Source of the DNA: Ifrita kowaldi
Taxonomy: Eukaryota > Chordata > Aves > Passeriformes > Cinclosomatidae
Reading direction: 5' to 3'
Assembly: GCA_013398055.1 (NCBI GenBank)
Contig: VZRS01001383.1
Coordinates: 207,382 to 271,381 of the forward strand
Length of the DNA stretch: 64,000 nt
The position numbers were made by a program, and so were the translations under genes. The notes below the pieces were generated by a model. It saw only the letters and a program-made list of their open reading frames with translations, did no database searches and was not told where the DNA came from. Below are positions 1 through 15,000 of the stretch, one piece after another; position 1 is the stretch's first letter, and every line of letters starts with the position of its first letter.

Positions 1-3000
1 TTTCAAATACTGTCAAACAATAAACAATTACAGCACTTCTGCTAAAGCTCTAAAACACAGTGGTTCTTGTGTATCTTAGGTTAATGAGGTTAACACTTGC
101 AAGACTGAAAGTAGGTTTCAACAGAAAACAAGAAGAGCAGCCAGAAGCAAACGCCTCCATCTCAGCACATCAAGTGCAGCTAACTAGAGAGGACACAATG
201 TGACAGGATTCTTGCTTAATAACAAGCATATTTAATGTCTGGTAGATGGCAGGTCATTTTTAAGATGATGTTAACTTTTGCAAATACAAACAGCAGGCAT
301 CTTTTCATACAAAAGTAAAATTTCTTATGAAGGAAAATCAATAAACCCAAGTTTCTTTTCAAAACTAAGATGACAGATGACTGGCTTACACAGCTTCAAG
401 AGACAGTTAAAGAGAAAATAAGAATAATTTTTTTCTCAGCTAGACATTTCCTATTTTCATTTTTAATAAATTCTTGGCAGAAATTCTTGCAACCATTTCT
501 CATTTGACTGAACAGACTAAGACTACTCTGACAGCTGGAATCTGATCCCTTCTGTTAGGTACCTGTACCACTTATCCCTACCCCTAATGGTGACATTTTT
601 GGAAACAAGTATTCAGAAAAGATTATATTATTAAACTAATACAAATTTGAGTCACCTTGAATATTATTTTAGGATTAAAACATAACTGGAACTACTCTAC
701 CTTTTTTTTCTTTCTTTTTAAAAGGGTATCATAAGACCACAGAAAGCAAGAGAGGTGGATGAAAAGGCATTGTTGACTTTCCTCTCCCCACCCTGCAACT
801 CTAGTGGCTAAGTACACTGAAGATCTATCAAGGCAGCAGACAGTGAACTCAGAAGGCATTAATCTAGGCACAAAGAGTTTAGACATCATGCACAGACCTC
901 TGTGCAGATGCATTTACCACGTATCTCTGTTTATTGCAGTGTACAGACCTAAACAAACATGTCCTTAGGGTAAGCTTAACAAACCAAGTGGGGCTGTGAA
1001 TGAAAGAACATGAAACACTTTTGTGCATTCTGGTATGGAGAATGAACAACCTGGCTTCAGCAAATTAATGCTACTCTCTCAAAAAGTATAATCTCACAAG
1101 ACTTTAATGTTCTCTAATTTGCAACCTTTGGTTAATTAGTTTTTACTTTCCACAGAGAAACATATCCTAAAGTTACAAGCTCCTCCTGGAGAGAAGACAG
1201 TTTGTTCACTGTTGCTCTTTATCCAGTCAGTCAGATTCTTACATGGCCCCAGTGCCAATTTACAAGCCCTTTGCAATTAGTAATAGATCATTGGCTGACT
1301 AATTTGCTTCCCAGTAAATTAGGCAAATACCATTCTTGTTTTTACAAAGGGAAAATGAAACACATATGAAAAGATCAATTTAATGCCTTGCTAAGATCAC
1401 AGGAACTTTCACTGAACCATCAATTTACGGCTTTATGCACTAAATCAACTTTCATCTTCTTTTACACTTGTGTTCAGGCTTCCTAACCTTTGTGTCGATG
1501 AGAAATTTAAGTTACTAAGTTAAGCTAAAAGTGTTAATTTAGACTCAAACATCTTTATAAGTAGGTATTTCCTAAAGACAAGGAGAAATGAGAAAAAGCC
1601 TAGGACAGGAGAACACACTCCAGATGGATTTTTCTTGCTATATTAATTCGATTATAAAAATCACTGGGCAGGCACAGTGACAAGCATAGGACAGAAACAT
1701 AGTTGAAAATGTTTACTGAATGATGTTGAGAAAGCAAAGCATAGCAAAATAAGATGTGTACACACAAACCATAATCCCCAATGCCCAATACCCTGTAGAT
1801 TAATTCCAGTCCCCACAGGCACACTAAAACACTGGCATTAGACAAGGATACGTTTAATGAAATTATAAATTATACAGCAATAGCTTGCTTCTGACTTGCT
1901 GACAGAAAAAAAAGAAACTCTTCTCTGATTCAACATGAAACTATTTTTATCGGGATTACTGAAAGTTTAAAAAAATGCTTAAATTTATTTACCTGAGCTA
2001 ATAGTGACAAATTGCTGGGCTCAATAGCTTTTTTCAAAAATAAATTTCCTCCTTTTATCATTAAAGGTATGTTTTAGGACAGAGGCTAAAAAAGCGTAAA
2101 AACAAAAAGCCTATTTTCCCAGTAATCCAGCTAGAGATACCCTTTGTTTTGGTTGAATTTAACCATTCCATAAGGTCAACAGGGTGTAAAAAAATATATA
2201 GTAATGCAATTTCTGATATTCCAAGTTGGATGAATATTATTTTAAGTGTTCTTTAGTACATTATTGAAGACATAAAGTTGCAATGTACTAAACATTCAGA
2301 AGATGGTGCTAGTCCAATATATCCACAAGCCATGGGTGGATCAGCTTTTCTTCATCTCTTTCAAATATTTTCTCTAATTTTCATGTATCTACTACATCAT
2401 CACTGAATTTATCAATACCAGGACAAGGTATAGTCATCATCAGTTAAATACTAAGAGGACTACTAAATGATACCATTCTAAAATTCACAAAGATTTACTG
2501 GATTGACAGGCATAAAATATAAAGCTCACTATAACATCATAAACTCAAGGTCTTCAGATCTTTATGAAAACTTATACAACATTTCTTGCATCCTGCCTTC
2601 AGTCACTCACATCTGTCTCCTTCTGCAGTCAAAGCAAGACTTTCTGGTCACAGTCTCAAGACTTACTAATGCCAGCACCAGAGTTTGGAAAGTGTCACCT
2701 GTCCCACTCCTGGCTCTTCATTCCCACCTTCACGCCATAGCGTAACTATTCTCTCCTCGCCTGCTTAGGAGGCCACGCAACTCGTGCGAACTTACGAAGC
2801 CCAGTGAGCTGATCCATGTTAAAAATAGCCATTTCTATTTGACTGTTCTGTTTAACCCAGATCAAGTCTCAGATCCGATTTCCGTGAAGCAGTGGTGGTA
2901 AATTCAAGCTGCAAACATGCTTCACCCCAAGGCCAACTGATTGGGGAAGTGCAGCCTCCTTGAGCTGAATTCCTTATCAGCATTGAAAAGGGCTGGCAGG

Positions 3001-6000
3001 TTAACAAATTCATTCTCATTGCTGCATATGAAAAGCTAATTTTTTCATGTTATTGAAGGCAGTTATCTACTTATTAAGATATTATGCAGTCTGTAGCTAT
3101 AGACAGAAATCAAAACTAATTCCATCTGCCCTCTCCCCACCAAACCCCTACAAAATCTTGGAACTCATTTCCAGTTCTGCCTACAGTTCAAATATTATAC
3201 AGCCCTTTCCAGACTAGGTACAGTTGTACAAGTAATTTCTTCCAAAAAACAGTAAATTTGGACATATTAAAACATCAAGCAAAAAGCCTTATCCTTACCT
3301 AGCAGTGCCTAAAACAGTGTTTTCCAAATAATGCATAGGAACATATCTTGGAGTAATATATTTCAAGAAGCCATGGAAATGAACTATTAATACCAAACTT
3401 ATTTCTATAAAAAGCATTTACCTAATAAATAACAATTCCTCAGAGAACCCATGCCAGCATTCTTGATGGGTACTGCTGCATCCATCTATACAGACTGTTT
3501 CCACAGGTATGCTTCTGTTGACTTCAGGCCAACAGCTGTTTGGCTACCCTCTCCAGTGTGATGCTTTTATCCAATACTCTGAATTACTTGCTCCTACCAG
3601 AGCCAACCCAGGTCAACTCCAGGGCCCTTCCATGCCTGATTCCTTTGTGCTTCCAGCAGATGTAATATGGAGTTGGAGACAGTGCTTCTCCTACATACCC
3701 CTCTGGGAACTCTCCCACAACAAAAATTATAAATGAACATGAAATCATTCACTGGGATATAAAAGCAAGACTTAAATGTTCAAAGATCAGGCCAAGTCAG
3801 TATTACTGTTATTACAATAAACCTCCAGCATTAAGCAATTTCAAATAACAGTTCTTCTTCCAAAATTTTTCAATGTAGAGACAAGATTGGCACATATCTG
3901 AGTGAAATTACTCAGTTACTAGGCAATTTATTACTGCTTAACTGTTCCATGTGTACCAAATCCTGTTTAACAGCAGCCCAGTTTTTCTTCCATTTGGAAG
4001 CTTTTGTAACTAATTATTACCAAGCCAAACTGATTTCAAATGGCAGTTAAAAATTAATACTGCAACTCAACTTTATATTAAACGACTTTTTATAAGAAAA
4101 AAAGTAAGGCTGCCTAGTAAATAAATATAACATACTTCAATTAACTACAAAAGGAGAAATTAAACCCAAGCACATTCAGATCAATAATAGTAAATTTATC
4201 AGCTAATTCTTAAACTGACCCACAGCATTTCAAAGCCTACAAAGAACTGAATTCAAACTATTTATACTTCACAATATAATGACTTCACAGCAGACAGTGG
4301 AAGTGGAACTGTACAAACCTCTTACACATTTGCCAACTCACATATTTCATTATCACAATCTAGTCATCCAGGCAAAAAACCCCACCTGAATTTTAATCAA
4401 TACATCAGTTGGTTAATCATAGTCTTGAAAAACTGTCCTTGCCTCCAAGTAGAGTGAGCATATAGCACATTTCTCACTGACATAAATTTCTATCATGATG
4501 TGAACATGTGGTCCAGAACTTCATTAGCTTAACAGAAAGCTATTATTGACGCAGATGTTGAGGAAAAGCTAAAAAAAGCTTTCTCCCAAACAAATTTAAA
4601 ACATCAAATAGTGGACACACTAAGATGGATTATACTAATATTGCAACTTTACTGTATTAACCAGTCTCAGATGAGCAGAAGGAACCAAGTCATCAGGCTA
4701 GCTATAAGGGACTAAACAAAAATCATTAACAACCTTGTCCAAGACTTAAAAAGCTATAAAATGCATAAAGGAATCAAGGGAATAAGAGAAGTACTTTATA
4801 TGCAGTTTGTTACAGATCAGGACCCATACACTTTTCAGAGCGAACCCAGCCATCTGCCTATGCAAAGCAATCCAATTCCCTCTGTTTCTCTCTCACACAC
4901 AAACAGAAAAAAAAATTAACGAAACCAACCTCCCACCAAAAAGACTTTCATCAAGAAAGTAGATGGCTCAGCAGAAGAGGCAGGCCTGAAATCAGCTAGA
5001 AAATGATAGTTTCTCTAGCAGCTTAAGCTACCGGAATTACAAATCAAATGGATGGATGGTCCTGGCTTTTCCTGGGCTACTGGCTGAGCACTTCCAAAGC
5101 TTCTCATGTGATAGTACCACTGCAGAAGGAAAGGAATCCATATGTTCATTCAGAAATGAACTCCTCTTTGTCCTGTTCATTTGAGGTTGGATCAGTGAAC
5201 AGAACTCACTCCGTGCAGTGCTACCATGACTGCAGATAACAAAAGCAAAAGTAGGTGAACTCAATCACAAAACCACCTCAAACCAGGCTATGTTGTGGGA
5301 AATACATCACTGCGAACAGCTGAACTTCAACACATGTATGCACTCTCATAAGTTTTTGTCAGGATTCATTTTGATTTGAAAATATTAAGCAAGTAAGTTA
5401 GGATTCAGCTGGAACGTTTTGTAAACTTTTTAACACTTTTTTTCTAAAACTTCCTAAAACCAAAGGTGATTTTAAGTGTTTCTGCTTCATTCCATTTTTG
5501 TTGAAGTTAGAGAAATCAGCTACATCTGACTTTAAGCAGAACTTAGTTGCTGAAAGCATATTTTCCCAGACTGTTTGGACAGTTATGACCTCAAACAGTG
5601 AAACAAACCCACTCTACTTCTAATAGTTTGAAGTCCTCAAGGATCAGCAGCACTTCCTTTGCTAGGTTTGAAAAAGAAAGGGAGAATATGCATCAAGAAG
5701 TTAACAAGTCCCTTGTAAATAACCCCAAGGTATCATCTACTAAAATTTTAGCACAGCCCTGCTGATGATCTAATTTCTTTGTGACTTAGAACACTCCTCC
5801 TCTTCTAAAACACATTAAGAGTTTCCGCAGGCACAATTGCCATGGGTGAAGTTTTCTGAATTAGGATAGTAAAGAAACTTTAGTTAATGGTTAAACATTT
5901 GTTTAGGCCATCACTGACTACTCTTCGACAAATTTATGTCAGCATCAAAATTCCATTTAAAACATATTAATAAAAATATATTAAACAACACATTAGATTT

Positions 6001-9000
6001 TTAGAACTTTTCAGTACCACAAATTTCTCTGAAATAGTCTACACAAGAAATAGGGTTTTCGTAAGCGTATGTGAGATTCACACAGCTGAATTGGTTAAGA
6101 GCAGATACTTTGAAAAAAGACCTTGAAGGCCTAAAATTAATCACCAGGGACTACTGAGATACTCAGTACTTCTCTTTGTCCCCAAGACTTCTTGATTACT
6201 TTATCCAAAGACAATTGTATTGAAAAATAAATGAGACTGTGGAGCAACCACCAGAATACAGACCACATTCTCTCACCTGCAGGGTTCCAACAAACCAGCT
6301 ACAAAGTAATACACAGAAATACAGCTACACAACCGAAGGCACTGAAGTCAAAATTCCAAGGACGTTTGGAGGTGTTTTGTTCACTGTTCTAGAGGGGTTT
6401 TTGGAGCTTGGAGCTAGGGAGAAGGAGTTGTAACAGCCCAAGATCAGGAATTTAGAGTTTTCGTTAAATCTGGTAGTTGAAGGTCTGGTATAGCCCATGC
6501 CAGCAACTTCCCTTAAAGAGCATTCAGCAGCAGGTACTGAGGCAGGAAAGTAACAGTACAACTACAGTGATCACTTCTTCATACGCACCCCACTTTGAGG
6601 CAGCCTGAGTTCCTCAGCCTGACACTCCAACTCCAGGTTGCCAGGAACACAGCTGAAATGTGTTATAGCCACTGGTGGGCCAGCCCTTCACAAGTCTCTG
6701 TGGTTCCTTACTGAAGCCATGTGCACTTCTGGCTTCTACAACGAATAGGACTTCCACAATTTAGTTGTTCACAATGTGAAAAAGTAATTTAGTCTGTTTA
6801 TTTTAAGCTTGCTGCTTAATAAAAATGCATGAGATTTCCTGGGGTTTGTATTGAAAAGATGCCATATAATTGTTCTCTACCTGTTTTTCATGGTTTTATA
6901 CACCTGTTTGTCTTTTTCTGACTGCAAAGGAACTCAACTCTATTTTGTACCTCTTCATATAAAAGCTTTTTCATTCCTCTTGTCATTATTGCTCTCCTGT
7001 GTAAACTCAGACCACCTAAATTTTCCCCAATTCTTGAGGATCATTCTGAGATTCATACCCAAAATTCTAATCCCAGTCTTATCAGAGCTTTGTGGTTTGG
7101 CACCAGGGATACACACTGTGTTAGAAGGAAATTACTCAGTTGGCATTTTGCTTGTCCTGCTTGTTTCTTCTTTTCATTTCAGAAATGATAGTAGGAAATT
7201 TGTAAGAAATTCAAACTAAACAACATAAAAATGAGACATCTAAGAAACTGGAAGTGACAAGAAAGCTTTTTGGGTTCTTGCTTTCTAACAATATGAAGTC
7301 ACAACATACTCAGACATATAAGGAGAACAATGGCCAAGTAACTTTAAACAAATTTACATTGCAACTCAACTCATCTTCACCAGCTACCCATGAAAAGGAA
7401 ACAAGGGCAACTTGCAGAGTTGCAAAAAAAAAAAATTGCAAAGACAAATGTGTTAAACGAAAGCCACACCAAACCTTTGAACATGAGACATTTGGCTGCA
7501 CACCACAGGTCACACTGTTGGGAGCAAAAGTGATACTGAAGGTGCTTCCACAAGTGTGGCAACCCCAACACAGCAGCTGGAACTGTAACAAAGCAACAAA
7601 TACCAAGACCAGTGATGGCACCAGTTATGACAGGCTGTAATCTGCTAAGATTAAAAGCCAACAGACACCCCAACAACCTCAATTTAAAAAAATTGCAGCT
7701 TTGAAAAAACTTCAATAGCATCTCTGCTGCCACACAAAACCGTCAAAGACTACAGCCACCTACCTGACATGCTCCCAAACTGTCTGAAGACAATTCCACA
7801 TCCAGATGCATGCTCTGAATGAGCACTGACACAGTAAACTCGAGTTAAGTGAACACGGTGTGCCCCTACCACAGGGTAACCTCCTGGTGGGACAAGTCAC
7901 ACCTGCTCCAAGTGCCACCAGACATCCGGGAAGGCCTTGCAGCGACCGTGTCTCACTTATGGAAGAGACCAGCCAGGACAGGATCAAAGAAAATTGTTCA
8001 AACAAATTCCAGAGATATGTCTATATGGTTATCAGGTCATAGAGAATTTTATATTCTAGCCCCACCACCACAACATCACTAAAGACAAAATTTTCTTGAA
8101 GGAACTACTTTTTTTTTTTTTTTCTCTTTCAGAAGGTGGATTGAACAAGGAATAGTCCACATCTGATAAATTCTCTGCCTGTTTCTGTCCAACTGATTAA
8201 TCAGATTTAATAACCCCGACTAAAAAAGAGAAATCCTATGATTACCTCAAAATACTTAAATCATGAGCAGGACTATAATGCCTGCAAAATATGGCACAAG
8301 GGAAGTATTATCCTTCTACACTTAGTCTTGGAACTTGGGAATTTCAACGAACAAGATCCCGCATTAGAATCAAATGGGGACAGATGTACTTACATGGTGG
8401 GTGGGCACGGGTGGACATCAGCCCCTCCAACCTCTCTAATGAGCAATTTCCTCAGATTCAAAGAAAAAATTCATAAAAAGTTAAAGAGAAATGGCAACTT
8501 GCCTCCTATTACCACTGGCCTAACTGCTTGGGCTGCTGGTTCTATAAAAAAGGTTTTTTTCAAAGAAAATAATAGTTAAAACCATTTGGCTGAAAGTGAA
8601 GAGCTATTGAAAACTACAGTCAAACTGGCAGCTTGCTCTTAAAATTCCCCCCACCACTTTTATAAGTATCGTTTTGCTTGTGGCTTTTAACAGCTGTTCA
8701 CACACGTCTAAGCTAGATGTGAACTTTTATTTTCCCAAAACTAAATGGGAAGCTTTAAACAGCATCTGATTTAATTTTTTTTTAATTAAAAGCGGAGGTT
8801 AAAAGGACTGTGGAAATGGATGATGCAGCTGTGCTGATGCTAGGGAAAAGAATTCCAGAACAAGAAGTGAGGTAGAGTAAACACACAAAGTAAGTTTCCC
8901 AACACTAAGTGCACACCACACTCAAGTGATTTTATTAGCCAAAGAGAAGTTAACTCTATGTTTCTTCAGAAACATTTTCCAAAATTAAACTAAATTGTAT

Positions 9001-12000
9001 TTTGCAAATACAATAAAATTGTGATGTCTACTATGCTCTTCTCTCAGACCAACCCTAAAATTAATTCCAGAATGAAGTGGCTTCACAGTTTCCAATGTTA
9101 TTCCTGAATTCATTTAGAAACTCAGAAAACTCAGACACTCAAGTCAGAACTAGCTCACTAATATTGCCATTTATTTATTGGTTTGGTTATCAAAAGAATT
9201 GAACTTTCCCTGCATTTAGACATTTCTTGGAAGAATTAAACATTTAGAGTCACATTTGCAATGGTACTGAGAGACTGAAAGATGAAAGCAGGCATTCCTG
9301 GGGCACTTTTTAAAGTACTAAAGCAACTACTGGTCAAGTAGGCAATGGTTTAACCACACTTGAAAATACCAGATAGCAGTCTACATTTTTAAGCACCAGC
9401 ATACTCATAAAAATTCTGCCTTCTTGGCCTAATTACTTAATACACAGCACTAGATACTGAATTCAAACAAAAAACCCACAGAAAGAATAAAAATGCCACA
9501 GTTTATTTCTATTTGTACATGTTAAGTACAAAAGCACAATATGACAATATAACAATTCTAGATATCGACACATATTGAAGGTCTATTCTACTAAAGTTCT
9601 TACAAAAAACTATAAAATTAGTTCTAAGGCAGAAGATTCATAGGATTATGAAGGAAATGCCACATTAAATTCACACGGATTATGTACCCTGTAGACAGTA
9701 ACAGCTCCAAAGAAATCTTCGTCAGTACACTAGTAGAGCTACTACTGAAACTAAAAGAATTTAGTAGCTCATCCATCAAGTTGATTTGAAGAAGCTGTTA
9801 GAACTTCTATAAGACGTCTAATAGAGTGAAAAAGTATGCAAAGTAAGCCACACTTCTCAAAACATAACCATTAAAAAAGAAAAAGAAAAGGAAAAAAACC
9901 CAAAAACTTAGTGTCTATATTGGGCTGATGAAGCAACACTTCCAGGTCTTCTATGGATGAAAACAAAACCAACAACACTGAGAGCATTCCCTTTGCACCA
10001 AGCACCAGGGACTAGGTGTAAAGAGTATGAAGAAGATGAAAAAGTGGAAGAAGAGAGACAAGTTATCCAGCCTGGACAGCAGAGCCTAATAGAGAGGCAT
10101 ATGGAAAATTACAGTGATGCAGTCATTTATTTGCCTCCCTTGTCCACCCACATACAAGAGGGTCACTATAAATACGAAAATCTGAGCTAATCAAAACCAG
10201 AAATCCAGAACATTCTAGTTAGGTCCAATAAAAAAATATTGCAACCTGGATCCCTTCCTGGGTTTCCTCTGGGACAATATCCCCTGGGATATTGTCTTTG
10301 ATGATACAAAGCCTTGATTTCTGTTGGGTTAGTTCCTTGCTAAATCCAAGGCACAAATTGAGTCAAACAAATGAAACCCCAGTCACAGATGAAACATTTT
10401 ATGCAGGTGCACATAAATTACATTTGTGCACTTTAAAAAATCAAAAGTGGAAAATAAAAATTCACCACAGGTAAACACAACAATATAGCAAATATAGCAT
10501 TAATGTTTCTGACCCTTCTACAAAAAACCCCGTGCTTTAAGAACTGATATTAATATACTGTACACCACTTGCAGATAAAATGATTCCAAGTGCACCAATT
10601 CATGTTTTGTATTAGAGCAGAAAGGAAACTTAAATTTCCATAACGATGAAATGGTTATAAGTCACTTTTTGTTTTAGTTCTGTTTAGTAGTACTGTCCTC
10701 AGCACTACAAATATACACAAACTAACTATAAGAGTATCACTCAATGAAAAGACAGAAGGAACTAACAATCACCAATATACATTTTGCTGAAATATACAGT
10801 TACTTAATATTCCACAAGTGAGCTGGAGAAAAAATTGGCAAAGCAACTTCAGAAATGGATACACACTACCAATAGGACAGAGATGCATCCATGCTATAAA
10901 ATGTTCCAAAATGGATGGCATAGAAACAGAAGATGCCTTGCTACTGCAAGACATTTCTTTGTCCAAAGGTTACCAGAAATCCTTTCTTTTCCCTACTGTC
11001 AGTTAGTATCAGCCTAAACTTATGAGAAGGTAGCTCCCAAAGGTACATAAAAATTTTCCTGTCCTGAGAATTCTTAGCTGGAAGTGCTCCCCTCAGGTTA
11101 AACAACTACAAAAGCATGTGGTTTTGCAACCTAATTAATAAGGCATAACACAGTGAAAGTAATCAAATTCAAATGAAAATAAAGCATTCAAATGAAAAGT
11201 AACCACTTCCATCAATAAAGCAACATAATCTGTTAAGGACAAGGAAAGTGGTTTTACTGCATGTTTGCCCAGTGTTCCTTCTACATGGTGATTTCCTAAT
11301 CACAGACTTTGTCAAGAACCTGATTTTGTTTACTAATGGCACCAGGGCTTAGGAAAAATTGATGGCCTTTCAAAATGATCTGTTTTAGTTCAGTCTGAAT
11401 TACTAGACATGAAGGAAGAGGCAGAGAACAAAATATTATGACCTGTGCTGTGCTGTGCAGATCAAGCCCGACTATAAAACAAGGCTTGTGGCTAAAATCT
11501 CTGAAGCATATCTTGGTCACACTGACGTCAAAGGCCAAACAGTACCACTGACAATGGAACTAGACACTCAGTTTTGAAGTTAGGATTCTTCAGTTCCTTC
11601 TCAAAGCTGATCAAATCTTAAAGCTTATCCTCACATACCTGTCAATATGACAAAAGAGTAGGGTACTACTCCATGTAAACATCACAATTAAAATAATCTT
11701 TCTATGATCATTTATTTCAAAATTAAGAGATAAAGGGAGCTAACAGTTGTTTTGGTGACTGTGAAAGACCAGAACACTGGATCTGTAAGTATGCTTCAAT
11801 TTTAAGAAACAATATACAAGATATTTTTCTGTCCAGTTTGCTCTCTAGTGTCCTGCTTCCATTATTAGTTCATTGCCATGCTCTAAGCTTAAAAATATGA
11901 AGGAAACTGAAGTCTTGTTTCAGTGCTTTTGAAGGCAATGAGGCTGCTTGGAACAAGTGAGGATAAGTGTATATAGTGGGATTGTGACGTTGCTATAGTA

Positions 12001-15000
12001 CTCTTTCATGAATAGTAATTACTCTGCAAGTGTGTAAAGCAGACAGGCCCAGTTGCATAAGGCTCAATGCAAGTTTTATGAACTGCAGAAAAGCATGATT
12101 AGTATGGGGGGAAAAACATGTTTCACACTTTTATTGTAAAGAACATGAGAATCTCAGAGAAACTGCCAGAACAGATGTTCATAAATTGGGCCCTTAATCT
12201 GCAGCACTTTCCAGGTTTTAAGCTATATCCACTGGTCTGTAGAACATATTCCTCTCTTTTTAATATAATTCTTCTGTTTAGTTTTTTTAATAAATAAGTT
12301 TATGACTTTAGTGGTGTTGCCAGCTGTTCAATTTTGATTTACTGTCAGAGTCTGCTTTAATATATAGTGGCTTTTGTGGCTTACCCATATAGATTACATT
12401 TTAAGCTTCAAGATATCACTATAAAGCAGCTGGAAAAAGTACTGGCTGTGCTCAGAAACCAGCATTATTGCCCTAGTGATCAACCACTGAAACATGCAAC
12501 TACACCAGCAACCATTCTCTAATAAACTTTTGTATACACCATTCCCAAAATAAAACTGCAAAACTTATGGAGTAAGAGCAGCTCATCTTAACACATGTAC
12601 TTTAAAAAGCCAGCCCAAGAAAATTGCTAAATTATTAATGAGGAAGTATATTAGCTGGCAATAGAGATCTCTACAATGACTGCTCTTTATTCTTTCATTA
12701 TATTGTTTCCTTTACTTCTACTGTGCAGCTTGAGATAATGTAAGAAATAGAAGATTTTGGAACTGCTTTATATAGTGCTTTCTGGAAATTTTCTTTAAAG
12801 CAGTGTTTACTGAATATTACTGGGAAAGAACTGTCAGTACTCTTCACACTGAACCATTGTCAACCTTGCAGAATTACAATACAACCAGACTAGGCTTCTC
12901 TTCTCCAGCATCTGCAAGTACACAGAGTAATGTTATTAAAACAAACTACCACAATAGTATACTTAGAATTAAACAATGAATTAAATTCAAAAACTCTGGA
13001 AATTCTCTACAGCTGAACTAGTTCAGAACCATCAGTCAGAACTACTAGGGCTTTTTTATTACACTGAAAATTACTTTTTCTGCTCAAAAAGATTCCTTTT
13101 TCCTTATAAAACTAACTCCCTAAAAAAATTCCAAGCAAGAGAACAAAACAGTTTGATTCAGAAAGATCAGTATGGTGCCTCTTGAGAGGGGGTTTTTTGC
13201 TTGTCTTACACTGTTATTTTCTCCTAAGTTTAGATTTGCCAGTTGGACAGTATCCATGGTGCATTACTCTCATGAAGTCCTATCATACCTAAGGGGAAGG
13301 CAGACCTACGACATGGACGATATTATAGGAAAAATAAAACAAAAACAAAACCAGCCTTTCTACCCATAGCATCAGGAGCAAAGCCTGTAGGAGAATGAAG
13401 AATGAAGAGAAGCATAAAAAATGCTCATCCCATGAGACACCGCAGTGGCACCTCCACAACAAAATATGTCAAGATTTTCCATAATGCTTTTGAAGGGCGA
13501 TTGAGAAGTAGACTCCAAAATGCCACAATTTTCTATGTCATGAGCAGAACATAAAAATATTTTTGAAACAGTTCAACTTAAGAGCATGACCAACAACTCC
13601 TATACACTTTCTCCCTTCTGCATGCCTACAGCAAACTAGTTTCCAAAGTCTCCCTGTAAATGTATAAAGTAAGGTTTTAGGAACTAAGAGTCTCTCTTTC
13701 TGTCCACAGTATCAAACGTGTGCTAACTGTACAAATCTTGGGTTCTCCAGCCTTCATGTTAAATTACCTACCACAAACAAAAAGCTTGGTTGCAAAATCC
13801 AACAATGTAAAGTTGCCCTCAATACACATACTGACTATATCCCTGTGTTTTGCCAAAGCAAGCCTTTCTCAAGACCTCTTACTATTCTGTGTGTTCCATT
13901 CAACCATTTAGTCTGCAGGTTTTTTTGAATTACTGTTTGTTTAGCATTCGAAACAAAAAGCAATGGTCCTGATGGCAGTTTTTAAATGGTATAACCCAGG
14001 TAGGATTGAGTTCTCCAGACAAAGTCAGAAAGAGCTAATGTTATTCCTCTTTCCTGAAAATATAGTTCAAAACTTTAATGAATTCTACCATCACATACTA
14101 TTATTATACTAGTATGATATATTCCTGTTATCACACATAATTAGGTAAATGTATTGGACAATACTTACAGCCCAAGAAAACCTTCATAGTACACAGATTA
14201 AAAAAGGTAAGCCAAAAGAGTATTATAAACTAGGGGCTAGCATGAAAACACCAGAGTAAACTTGGAGAAGCTCACTAAATATGCTCTAAATTTACACCCA
14301 TGTAAACAACAAAAATGTTTATCTTAAGCACTACTTCTGAAAAAAAATTAGATTTTAAAAATCAAAAATATATCATGAAAATTTCATAGGGAACCCAGTA
14401 TTTTTAAAACAGAAACTACGTGCAATGGACATAAAATAAAGCCCTCCTCTTCTAAGATCATCCTCACTGTACTCCACCCTCCTTAACCAACATTTCAGTA
14501 AATCTTAATTGATTTTTAACTGAATTTAATGCTACAGAGTCTTAGATCTCTCTTCTGAAAACAAGCATTTTTTGAAGTTATTCTCCAAATCACAATGGCT
14601 GGAAGCACAGAGTGCAAATAACAACAATAGCAATGCTGTCTACATTTAACCACCAGGCTTATCTGAGTGATCTCTTTGATACTGGCTTAGTAGTTACTCC
14701 CATGGTAACACCTTCACGGTCTCATATTACACACACAGAAGTAGTGAAATATCTTTTTATACTTTTTTTTTCAAATACCATTTGTTCCCTCAAAAAAAAC
14801 ATGATCTATAAAATACACTGAAGTAGATAGCAGAACAAAACTGCAGCACAACTGGCACCTCATCAAGACATACCTTCTCAAATACTGGAACAATGAAGAA
14901 CTCGTAACTGTAAGTGCTTAATATGCTTAAAGCTCTATCAAAAAGGCCACACATTTAGCAGAGTACACATGTTCCTGTACTGAAATGGGCATAATAAACC

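Noticed and set aside
1420..1450. Possible RAB28 exon 5 start (frame reading DLVHK on the minus strand near 1437)
   Set aside because: The match stops after a few residues at an in-frame stop, and the preceding bases do not form a convincing acceptor.
6851..7219. 122-codon plus-strand open frame with hydrophobic stretches
   Set aside because: The composition is that of T-rich intron DNA translated by chance; no family similarity or gene signals.
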